From Methanobacteriota archaeon (GTDB taxonomy: Archaea; Halobacteriota; Halobacteria; Halobacteriales; Halalkalicoccaceae): a stretch of 12,060 nucleotides of DNA. Each line of letters starts with the position of its first letter. The stretch's first letter is position 1. Below are positions 1 through 5,474 of the stretch, one piece after another. The stretch lies in contig JADFQH010000056.1 in the NCBI GenBank assembly GCA_022561895.1, positions 1 through 12,060 of the forward strand, in the 5' to 3' direction. Below the pieces are notes generated by a model, which was not told where the DNA came from, searched no databases, and was given only the letters and a program-made list of their open reading frames with translations. The translations under genes and the position numbers were made by a program.

Positions 1-183
1 GACATTTCACAATGGTACGGGGATATCGAATGAACGAAGAAAATATCACCCAACTATCTTCGATGTGTTCCATTTCATATTTCATTGAAACGTTTTCCTC
101 GGATGGTTGCGGGCAGGAATTACTTCTGAGTGCATAGTCATTATCAATACATCCTATAAAAGCGAAAATAGGAATAGTTCTGA
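1..183. other. AT-rich left edge without a certain gene
   Basis: This stretch is visibly richer in A and T than the rest of the window. One frame is open from the window edge and ends in TGA at 31-33 with the tail DISQWYGDIE, which could be the C-terminus of a gene lying further left. Another frame is open from the edge to TAG at 135-137 and contains an ATG at 30 that would give a 35-residue peptide. Neither has a recognisable domain. A TATA-like box, CTATAAAAG, lies at 154-162 and points toward the short ORF at 184. Confidence 0.3.
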
Positions 184-300
184 TTGCTACAGAAACAACT
201 TGTCTTCGTCTCATTAGCACTATTAGCGACACTGATTTCTTACTGGTTTTGGTTTAACGGGATCGCTCTTCAGCGTCAAGAGCATCTAAAAGCTGACCAC
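184..300 (+). pseudogene. Possible 5' remnant of a small membrane protein gene
   Basis: From a TTG at 184 the frame encodes about 38 residues with one clear hydrophobic segment (roughly residues 6-29: LVFVSLALLATLISYWFWF and onward) followed by a charged stretch. A TATA-like box at 154-162 lies at leaderless distance from 184. After about 290-300 the frame runs into DNA that is the antisense of a phnD-like gene start, so its natural 3' end appears to be missing. I do not recognise the protein. TTG is a rare start for a leaderless gene, so this may instead be chance coding in AT-rich DNA. Low confidence. Confidence 0.25.
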
Positions 301-482
301 TCCTCGACAATGTCGGTCTGTTCTTCGGCCGGGTTGAGGACGAACCGAACGGTGTTCTCGTCATCCCCGTTGCCGTTTCCGCCGCCCGTACAGCCGGCCA
401 GCCCAGCAAGTCCGATCGCACCCGCCGTTTTCAAGAACGCCCGTCGCCCCCGTCCGCCGCTGAAATGACGCATCAACCGCAT
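276..482 (-). pseudogene. Truncated phosphonate/phosphate ABC substrate-binding lipoprotein (PhnD-like), N-terminus only
   Basis: The 68-residue product begins like a complete haloarchaeal binding lipoprotein. It has a twin-arginine motif RRAFLK at about residues 13-18, a hydrophobic segment, a lipobox LAGC with the lipidated cysteine at residue 31, a Gly/Asn/Asp-rich linker, and then VRFVLNPAEEQTDIVEEW (45-62), the start of a PhnD-type mature domain. Family members run to roughly 300 residues or more; here the match stops at residue 62 and six unrelated residues follow before a stop. The rest of the binding protein and any permease or ATPase genes are absent nearby. A TATAAA-like box on this strand lies at about 519-526, and a second candidate at about 502-509. 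The promoter and signal peptide survive but the product cannot bind ligand. The family call rests on the NPAEE region. Confidence 0.65.
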
Positions 483-645
483 ACTCCCGTCTACCGGTAA
501 GATACTTTCTATGTGGACTTTATACTGCTATATCCGACCGGATAGAGGCTTTGGTAGCTTGACGCCGAGAACGGCCTTCGGCGGGCCTATCAACCATTCT
601 ACCGGACAGCATATACACACATATATACAATCGTCTGCTCGGTCG
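483..645. other. Intergenic gap with an AT-rich block
   Basis: No ORF here is credible. The segment at 609-631 is an alternating purine-pyrimidine AT-rich block (cagcatatacacacatatat and onward) just beyond the 3' end of the inositol monophosphatase gene and well upstream of the phnD remnant. It may act as a termination or promoter region, but no clear T tract is visible. Confidence 0.25.
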
Positions 646-1494
646 TCAGCCGTGGACGGCCCGTACCGCCTCAAGCACCGAGTCGTGGACGTGCCCGTTG
701 GAAACGACCAACCCTCGGCTGTCGTGTCGCCAGCGCTCACCCTCGATATCTGTTACTTTGCCGCCCGCGCTGCGCACGAGGTGGACGCCCGCGACGGTGT
801 CCCACGGATTCGGTCGGAGGTCGCTCAGCGTGCCGTCGAGCGCGCCGGTCGAAACCATTCCGAGGGTCGCCTGCGCGCAGCCAAAGCGGCGCATATCGCC
901 GAACCGCTCGACGATCGCCCGCACGGCCCTCGAATACTCTTCCCGGTGGTCGAAGTCCCACCAGAGGGTGGGCGATATCGTACAGGTTTCGGGATCGACC
1001 CGTTCACTGACCTGTACACGATCGCCGTTAAGACGTGTTTCCTCCGCGTCGGCCACGTAGTAGTCCCCGATCGCGGGCATCGCGTTGGTCGCGGCGATCG
1101 GCTCGCCGTCGATCGTCGCAGCGACGCTCGTCGCCCAGATCCGAATGTCCCGTACAAAATTATTAGTCCCGTCGATCGGGTCGATCACCCACGCGGGTCC
1201 CTCCTCGGGGACTTCTTTGAGTTCGTCTTCTACTCGCGGGCGTTGCCCGCTCGCTTTTTCCGTAGAGCGTGGCTCCACGCTGTCCTCTTCACCGACGATC
1301 GCGTCATCGGGAAACTCCTCTCGAATCACCTCGATCACCCTCGACTGGGCGTCCCGGTCGGCCTGCGTGACCACGTCGGTTTTGCCCGCTTTGGTCTCGA
1401 CGGCGATATCGTCCCGGAAGCGACCGAGTGCGAGGTCGCCGCCCGCACGGGCAGCGCGTTCCGCGACCTCGGCTCGCAGCGTGAGATCGTTCAT
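646..1494 (-). CDS. Inositol monophosphatase-family phosphatase (IMPase/archaeal FBPase-like)
   Basis: This 282-residue protein belongs to the Mg2+-dependent, Li+-sensitive phosphatase superfamily, which removes phosphate from inositol phosphate, fructose 1,6-bisphosphate or adenosine bisphosphate. The metal-binding motifs are intact: VGEED (67-71), DPIDGT (105-110) and NPWDTVAG (229-236, with D232). The ligands are expected to be E69, D105, I107 (backbone), D108 and D232. Substrate cannot be fixed from sequence; archaeal members often act on both inositol-1-phosphate and fructose bisphosphate. Residues 73-90 (VEPRSTEKASGQRPRVED) look like an insertion between the GEED and DPIDGT motifs and are encoded by two palindromes. 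The start at 1494 fits a TATA-like element at 1518-1523 (ATTATG on this strand), giving a leaderless message. It is divergent from the HD-domain gene. Confidence 0.9.
   Translation of the reverse strand: MNDLTLRAEVAERAARAGGDLALGRFRDDIAVETKAGKTDVVTQADRDAQSRVIEVIREEFPDDAIVGEEDSVEPRSTEKASGQRPRVEDELKEVPEEGPAWVIDPIDGTNNFVRDIRIWATSVAATIDGEPIAATNAMPAIGDYYVADAEETRLNGDRVQVSERVDPETCTISPTLWWDFDHREEYSRAVRAIVERFGDMRRFGCAQATLGMVSTGALDGTLSDLRPNPWDTVAGVHLVRSAGGKVTDIEGERWRHDSRGLVVSNGHVHDSVLEAVRAVHG
1231..1281 (-). repeat. Palindromic insert within the IMPase gene (51 bases, in frame)
   Basis: Two hairpins lie back to back inside the coding sequence. At 1236-1250 a 6-bp perfect stem (GCGGGC/GCCCGC) closes a 3-base loop. 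Outside it, read on the minus strand, come GA...GA steps (1251-1252 against 1234-1235), giving a tandem G-A/A-G mismatch, then a further C-G pair (1253/1233). At 1266-1281 a 7-bp perfect stem (AGCGTGG/CCACGCT) closes on 2 bases. The tandem mismatch design matches hairpins of the array at 4034-4312. The similar strings GTCTTC (1225-1230) and CCTCTTC (1284-1290) flank the insert and could be the trace of a target duplication, but this is weak. Confidence 0.6.
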
Positions 1495-1559
1495 ACTCGC
1501 ATGGATGGGGCGATCACCATAATCAGCCCGCTTTTGACTGCGGGCACGAACATCACCCC
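1495..1559. promoter_or_regulatory. Divergent promoter region between IMPase and HD-domain genes
   Basis: Sixty-five bases separate the two start codons. A TATA-like ATTATG (minus strand, 1518-1523) is placed 24-29 bases from the IMPase start. A weaker CTTTTGA at 1531-1537 lies 23-29 bases ahead of the HD gene. A 6-bp inverted repeat, GCCCGC (1526-1531) and GCGGGC (1540-1545), straddles the second box and could be an operator or chance. Confidence 0.4.
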
Positions 1560-2732
1560 ATGCAGGCGATCAAGGACGCCGTCCACGACTACATCGAACT
1601 CGACGCCCTGTCAAGTGAGCTGCTCGATACGCCCGAGATACAACGCCTGCGGCGCATTCGTCAGCTGAGCACCGTTTCCCTGGTGTACCCCTCCGCGAAC
1701 CACACCCGGTTCGAACACTCTTTGGGAGTCTACCATCTCGCAAGCGCCGCGGCCGACCACCTCGATCTCGCGCCTACCGATGCACGGAGAGTCCGGGCGG
1801 CGGCGCTGCTCCATGACGTCGGCCACGGCCCCTACGGCCACCAGACCGAAGGCGTGATCGAACGTCGATTGAACCGGCATCACGACGAGGTCGGCGACCT
1901 GCTCACGGGGGAGATCGCCAACGTACTGGAGCGCTACGGCCATAGCTCCGAAGAAATCGCCGGCCTGATCGCCGGCGAGGGACAGTATGGAGGGTTGATC
2001 TCGGGCGATCTCGACGTGGACCGGCTCGATTATTTAGTGAGAGACGCCCATCACACGGGCGTGCCCTACGGCACGGTCGACCACGGGCGACTGGTCCGGG
2101 CGCTTTCCTTTCGCGGCGGAGAGCTCGTCGTCGAAGAGGGGAACGTCCGCACCGCAGAAAGCGTCCTGATCGCGCGCACGCTGATGAACTCGACGGTCTA
2201 CCGCCACCACGTCTCGCGGATCGCGGGCGCGATGCTGGACCGCGCGGCCGAAGCGTTGCTCGATGCGGGCGCGTGCGCTCCCGAGCGCTTTGCACGCTTT
2301 ACCGATCACGAACTGCTCGACGCACTCTCGGACTGTGATGCGACGGCGGAGTTCGCCCACCGGTTCAGCGAGCGCGACCTGTATAAGCGCGCGCTCTGGC
2401 TCGACTGGGCGGTGGTTCCGAAGGAGACCATTGGAATTAGCTACGACGCGACGCGTACGCTCGAAGCCGAGATCGCCGGCAAAGCGGGCTGTGCTCGGGA
2501 AGACGTGATCCTCGACGTTCCGGGAGAGCCCTCGATGCCCGAAGCCGAAACCCGCGTGGTGGTCGGCGAGGAGGTGAAACCCCTCTCGGCGGCGTCGTCG
2601 CTCGTCTCCGGGCTGGATGCGTGTGCGCGCGACGGCTGGCGCTTGGGGGTGTATGCGCCCGAAGTGCGGGTCGAAGCCGTCGAGAAGGCCGCACGGCGGG
2701 TCCTCGGGATCGAGGCTACCGATTGCGGTTGA
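1560..2732 (+). CDS. HD-domain phosphohydrolase (SAMHD1/dGTPase-like, COG1078 type)
   Basis: This 390-residue protein carries the full HD metal-site set. It has H53 in the segment RFEHSLGVYHLA, the H85-D86 pair in ALLHDVGHGPYGH (83-94), and the acidic partner in LDVDRLDYLVRD (151-162, probably D154). The following HHTGVPYG stretch (164-171) is typical of the dNTP triphosphohydrolase branch that includes SAMHD1 and archaeal homologues. These enzymes cleave dNTPs to deoxynucleosides and triphosphate, though the substrate of most archaeal members is untested. The C-terminal third (about 290-390) is less conserved and may be for oligomerisation or allostery. The ATG at 1560 is chosen because conserved sequence (YIELDALSSELLDTPEIQRL) begins within the first 11 residues. 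Its last 17 bases overlap the 3' end of pyrF on the opposite strand. Confidence 0.88.
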   Translation: MQAIKDAVHDYIELDALSSELLDTPEIQRLRRIRQLSTVSLVYPSANHTRFEHSLGVYHLASAAADHLDLAPTDARRVRAAALLHDVGHGPYGHQTEGVIERRLNRHHDEVGDLLTGEIANVLERYGHSSEEIAGLIAGEGQYGGLISGDLDVDRLDYLVRDAHHTGVPYGTVDHGRLVRALSFRGGELVVEEGNVRTAESVLIARTLMNSTVYRHHVSRIAGAMLDRAAEALLDAGACAPERFARFTDHELLDALSDCDATAEFAHRFSERDLYKRALWLDWAVVPKETIGISYDATRTLEAEIAGKAGCAREDVILDVPGEPSMPEAETRVVVGEEVKPLSAASSLVSGLDACARDGWRLGVYAPEVRVEAVEKAARRVLGIEATDCG

Positions 2733-3516
2733 GCCGCCTTTTGAGGCGCTTTGCGGCCTCGCCCGCGGTTTTGTCGAACTGTTCACCCTCGTCGGCGAAG
2801 ATAATCCCTCGCGAGGAGTTGACTAACCCCACTCCATCGCTCAACCCGAACTCGACGGCACTCTCGATATCGCCGCCCTGCGAGCCGACGCCGGGCACCA
2901 GAAAGGGCAGGTCGGGAACCTGCTCGCGCAAGCTCTCGAGTTCCTCGGACGCTGTTGCACCGACGACCAATCCTACATTGGCGTTCGCGTTCCAGAGATC
3001 CGCGAGCGCGGCGACCCGTTCGTAGACCGCGTCGCCGGAGGCGAGTTCCAGATCTTGGAGATCCGCCCCGCCGGGGTTCGAGGTGCGACAGAGGACGAAC
3101 ACCCCCCTGTCCTCGCGAGCCAGAAACGGCTCGACGGAATCGCGGCCCATGTAGGGGTTGACGGTGATGGCGTCGGCCGCGTGATCGCCTTCCAACAGCT
3201 TCGCGTACTGGCGGGCGGTGTTGCCGATGTCGGCGCGTTTGGCGTCGAGGATGACTGGAACTCCCTTCCCGCGGGCGTAGGCGATCGTTTCGGTAAGCGC
3301 GCGCCATCCCTCACTGTCCTCGTAGAAGGCGGCGTTGGGTTTGTACGCGGCGGCATGTTCGTGGGTTGCGTCGATGATCCGGCGGTTGAACGCCCACTGC
3401 GGGAGCTCTTTCTCGTGGAGCTGCTCGGGAACTCTCGACATATCGGGATCGAGACCGACACAGAGAACCGAGTTCGCCACCTGAATCCGCTCGCGGAGCC
3501 GCTCGAAGAACGTCAT
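2716..3516 (-). CDS. pyrF: Orotidine 5'-phosphate decarboxylase
   Basis: This enzyme catalyses the last step of de novo UMP synthesis, decarboxylating OMP in the cytoplasm. The 266-residue length and sequence match the longer PyrF subfamily. Visible active-site elements are GLDPD (21-25), AYKPN (57-61, K59), the catalytic DAKRADIGNT (91-100, with D91, K93 and D96), the phosphate-loop region VPGVGSQGGD (207-216) and SSRGI (234-238, R236). The ATG at 3516 begins directly before the conserved FFERLRERI helix. The gene converges on the HD-domain gene with a 17-base overlap, so the two transcripts can form antisense ends. Its likely TATA box lies in the arm of an inverted-repeat element (3540-3545). 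The function is secure. Confidence 0.95.
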   Translation of the reverse strand: MTFFERLRERIQVANSVLCVGLDPDMSRVPEQLHEKELPQWAFNRRIIDATHEHAAAYKPNAAFYEDSEGWRALTETIAYARGKGVPVILDAKRADIGNTARQYAKLLEGDHAADAITVNPYMGRDSVEPFLAREDRGVFVLCRTSNPGGADLQDLELASGDAVYERVAALADLWNANANVGLVVGATASEELESLREQVPDLPFLVPGVGSQGGDIESAVEFGLSDGVGLVNSSRGIIFADEGEQFDKTAGEAAKRLKRRLNRNR

Positions 3517-3539
3517 ACTCGACCATCGCGGGACGAGGA

Positions 3540-3547
3540 CTATAGTA
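3540..3547 (-). promoter_or_regulatory. Likely TATA box of pyrF, inside an inverted-repeat arm
   Basis: On the minus strand the sequence reads TACTATAG and lies 24-31 bases upstream of the pyrF ATG, the usual spacing for a leaderless haloarchaeal promoter. It is part of the 18-bp arm of the inverted-repeat element at 3540-3651. The opposite arm carries the same box pointing away from pyrF. Confidence 0.5.
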
Positions 3548-3651
3548 GCCGTTGAAAGTCAATACACACTCGCTCTGGGGAGTACGGCCGGGTCCGTGAT
3601 GCCGGCCGCTGCATGCAAGCGGTGTGCAAACGGTTTCAACGGCTACTATAG
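3540..3651. repeat. Inverted-repeat element 1, 112 bases, fully foldable
   Basis: The ends are perfect 18-bp inverted repeats: CTATAGTAGCCGTTGAAA at 3540-3557 and its complement at 3634-3651. Pairing continues inward: CACAC-T-CGCT (3565-3574) pairs with AGCGGTGTG (3618-3626) with one bulged T, and CGGCCGG (3585-3591) pairs with CCGGCCG (3602-3608). The three stacked stems and a 10-base apex use nearly the whole element. No protein is encoded. It may be a MITE-like element or a structured RNA. Each arm contains a TATA-like TACTATAG facing outward. Confidence 0.75.
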
Positions 3652-3752
3652 GGATTATCGTCGCCATCCGGATGGTTTCGCCTCGCGGAAGCCGACACCG
3701 TAGTTCGATCTCCGGGGAGGAAATCGATGAACTCCGACGATAATCCCTATAG
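3646..3752. repeat. Inverted-repeat element 2, 107 bases, sharing CTATAG with element 1
   Basis: Perfect 18-bp inverted repeats bound it: CTATAGGGATTATCGTCG at 3646-3663 and its complement at 3735-3752. Its first six bases are the last six of element 1, so CTATAG occurs at 3540, 3646 and 3747, the outermost and shared ends. Inside are a 12-bp perfect palindrome (3664-3675) and a GGTTTC/GAAGCC pairing (3674-3679 with 3688-3693). Apart from CTATAG the arms differ from those of element 1. No coding potential was seen. Confidence 0.7.
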
Positions 3753-3807
3753 TTCTGCTGTATGCGGTGCTGAGACGGTCGCTGTTTTGTGGTATCGCAG
3801 TGGCCGG

Positions 3808-3845
3808 TACGAACGCGGTCGCCGGATATGGCGACCGCGTTCGTA
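3808..3845. repeat. Perfect 16-bp hairpin
   Basis: The arms TACGAACGCGGTCGCC (3808-3823) and GGCGACCGCGTTCGTA (3830-3845) are exact complements around a 6-base loop GGATAT. It is the longest uninterrupted short-loop stem in the window and opens the hairpin array. There is no T tract after it, so it does not resemble a terminator. Confidence 0.8.
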
Positions 3846-3892
3846 GGGCGAGGAAAGGCTGGTTCTCCCGGAAGCGGTGCGCGGTCTTCGGG

Positions 3893-4312
3893 CGGCTTCG
3901 CCGTCTGCTCGCGGCCGCAAAGCGGTCCGCGAGCAGGGTCCGAGGGACTTCGGAGAGTCCCTCGCTACCCGAACGGCCAGAGGGACCGTCGGTCCCTCGC
4001 TGTCGCGCACCGCGACTCGGCGGTGCCTGGTGTCTGCGCGAGCGAAGCGAGTGCAGGCTCGGAAGAGCTTCGCTCTTCCGGTGGTCTCGTGAACGAAGTG
4101 AACGGGAACTCGGAGCGGCTTTAGCGCTCCAGCGGTCCCGAAAATCGAAGATTTTCTTGATCGGGCGAGAACGGAGTTCCCGCCGACCTCGCGGCGGCAA
4201 AGCCGCCGCTCAGCCCAGAAAGGCCGCGAAGCGGCCTTTCCTATGGACCTGCAAAGGGCGAGGGAAACGAGGCGCAACGCGCCTCGGAAAAGCGAACGGC
4301 GAAGCCGTGAGC
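3893..4312. repeat. Array of about a dozen short hairpins with GAA-type triloops
   Basis: Stems read directly: 3893-3903 (loop TTC), 3906-3935, 3941-3964 (9 bp), 3980-3998 (8 bp), 4007-4026 (7 bp), 4034-4056, 4060-4080 (9 bp, TTC), 4088-4104, 4112-4130, 4140-4156 (7 bp, GAA, AT-rich), 4191-4209 (8 bp, AAA), 4218-4240 (10 bp, GAA), 4268-4286 (8 bp, AAC) and 4292-4312. GCGAAGC or its complement occurs five times (3895, 4042, 4067, 4226, 4299), although chance predicts about 0.05. The hairpins at 4034-4056, 4088-4104 and 4292-4312 carry a symmetric GA...GA step between inner and outer stem, giving tandem G-A mismatches. The stem sequences differ, so this is a family by structure and not by sequence. 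ORFs crossing it are compositional artefacts. Confidence 0.8.
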
Positions 4313-4352
4313 AATCGCTGCCAAGCCGTGCCGAGGGCTTTCGTGCGTAGCG

Positions 4353-4358
4353 CTTAAC
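4353..4358 (+). promoter_or_regulatory. TATA-like box for the TPR-DUF424 operon
   Basis: CTTAAC lies 24-29 bases before the ATG at 4382 and just past the hairpin array. It fits a leaderless start. Confidence 0.4.
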
Positions 4359-4381
4359 ACTCGCCTGCTCCTACTTCGCGT

Positions 4382-5119
4382 ATGACCGATTCAGAGGATC
4401 GAGACCACCGGTTCTCGAAGGGGCAAGGATTCAGTGAGGCCTACGAGGAGTTCGATCTGGAGCCGCCCGAGATCCGGGTCGATCCAGAGAAGGTCGACCC
4501 GGTCGACTCGCGCGTGCTGACCGACCTGCTCGACGAACACAACGTCTCGCGCGAGGATATCGACGTCGAGTCGCTGGTCGACGTGGGTCTCAATTACATG
4601 GAGATCAACCGCCACGAGCAAGCGACGGAAACGTTCGAGCGCGCCGCCCGGTTTGCCGAGGAGGATTCCTTACTCGAACAAGAGGCATGGGCGAACAAGG
4701 GCGTGGCACATGCCGAACTCAACGAGTACGACGAAGCGATCGGCGCGTACCGGGAGGCGCTCAGAATCGCCGACCGGTCGGAGCACGCCGCGGTCGCCGA
4801 AACCAATCTCGCCTATGCGCTCTGGGAAACCGGCAAGACCGAGCAGGCTCTTGAGCACGCGGAGCGAGCTGTCGAGATCGACAACCGGTTTCCTCAGGCG
4901 TGGTACAACCGCGGCTTCTTTCTGCTCGAACGCGGGCTGGCCGACGAGGCGGTCAACTGCTTCGACAACGCGATGCGCCTCGGACTCAGGAGCGCAGATC
5001 TACTAGAGGAGAAAGCCCGCGCCCACGAAGAGTTGGGTGAGGACGAGCTCGCGGAGGATCTCGCAGAGGAGGCAGAAGAGCTGCGCTCGGAGGCAGAACA
5101 GCAGTTAGTCGAGCGATGA
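4382..5119 (+). CDS. Tetratricopeptide-repeat (TPR) protein
   Basis: This acidic 245-residue protein has no signal peptide or membrane segment, so it is likely a cytoplasmic scaffold for protein-protein contacts. At least four TPR-like helix pairs are visible: about 63-96 (LNYMEINRHEQATETFERAA), 100-133 (ANKGVAHAELNEYDEAIGAY), 137-170 (NLAYALWETGKTEQALEHAE) and 172-205 (AWYNRGFFLLERGLADEAV). The N-terminal 60 residues are charged and probably extended. The C-terminal 40 are Glu-rich and may form a long helix or coiled coil. It overlaps the DUF424 gene by ATGA, so the two are very likely translationally coupled and may act together. The partner is unknown. Confidence 0.85.
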   Translation: MTDSEDRDHRFSKGQGFSEAYEEFDLEPPEIRVDPEKVDPVDSRVLTDLLDEHNVSREDIDVESLVDVGLNYMEINRHEQATETFERAARFAEEDSLLEQEAWANKGVAHAELNEYDEAIGAYREALRIADRSEHAAVAETNLAYALWETGKTEQALEHAERAVEIDNRFPQAWYNRGFFLLERGLADEAVNCFDNAMRLGLRSADLLEEKARAHEELGEDELAEDLAEEAEELRSEAEQQLVER

Positions 5120-5406
5120 TCGTCAACGAACGTCAAACACCGAAGGGGTTGTTGGTTTCCGTCTGCGACCGGGATATCCTCGGCGAGACGTTCGAGAACG
5201 GCGACGTCTCGATTACTGTAAACGAGGAGTTCTACGGCGGCGAAGAGGTAGATGAGTCGGCGGTCGAGGCGACGCTCGCACGGGCGAGCGTCGGGAACCT
5301 CGTCGGCGAGCAGTCGGTCTCGCTGGCCATCGAACAGGGCCACGTCGAGGCGGCGAACGTGCTGGATATCGACGGCGTCCCGCACGCGCAGTTCCTGCGG
5401 ATGTAA
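5116..5406 (+). CDS. DUF424 family protein
   Basis: The small 96-residue protein matches the archaeal DUF424 family (COG2412), a conserved group without an established role as far as I know. Recognisable parts are the N-terminal LLVSVCDRDILGETFENGDVS region (12-32), the central NEEFYGG (36-42) and the C-terminal block GNLVGEQSVSLAIEQGHVE (60-78) ahead of a short terminal strand. The start ATG overlaps the stop of the TPR gene, and no separate promoter is needed. It has no catalytic motif that I can name. Wide archaeal conservation suggests a core function, but that is inference. Confidence 0.8.
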   Translation: MIVNERQTPKGLLVSVCDRDILGETFENGDVSITVNEEFYGGEEVDESAVEATLARASVGNLVGEQSVSLAIEQGHVEAANVLDIDGVPHAQFLRM

Positions 5407-5474
5407 CGGTTCGCGGTTACGCCGATCCGTGCGGACCGAAGGAATGTTCTCCCTCGAACCCCTTTCACCCAGTA

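Noticed and set aside
1..300. Insertion sequence end
   Set aside because: The AT-rich composition hinted at an IS, but no transposase fragment or terminal inverted repeat could be found in this stretch.
511..1668. 385-residue plus-strand ORF
   Set aside because: It lies mostly antisense to the IMPase gene, which has all its active-site motifs. The product is basic, without any recognisable domain, and runs into the HD gene.
3540..3752. Riboswitch for pyrF
   Set aside because: The pyrF transcript appears to start near its own ATG, so this element lies upstream of the message and not in a leader. A separate noncoding RNA is not excluded.
3808..3845. Intrinsic terminator
   Set aside because: No T tract follows and no gene ends nearby. 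Haloarchaeal termination does not rely on hairpins.
3893..4312. CRISPR array
   Set aside because: There is no repeated direct sequence of constant length and no regular spacer. Units share fold and apex but not stem sequence, and no cas genes are present.
3655..4357. Overlapping ORFs of 176-196 residues in the hairpin region on both strands
   Set aside because: They are Arg/Ser/Ala-rich, strongly basic, follow the palindromes and have no domain, unlike the acidic proteins of this genome.
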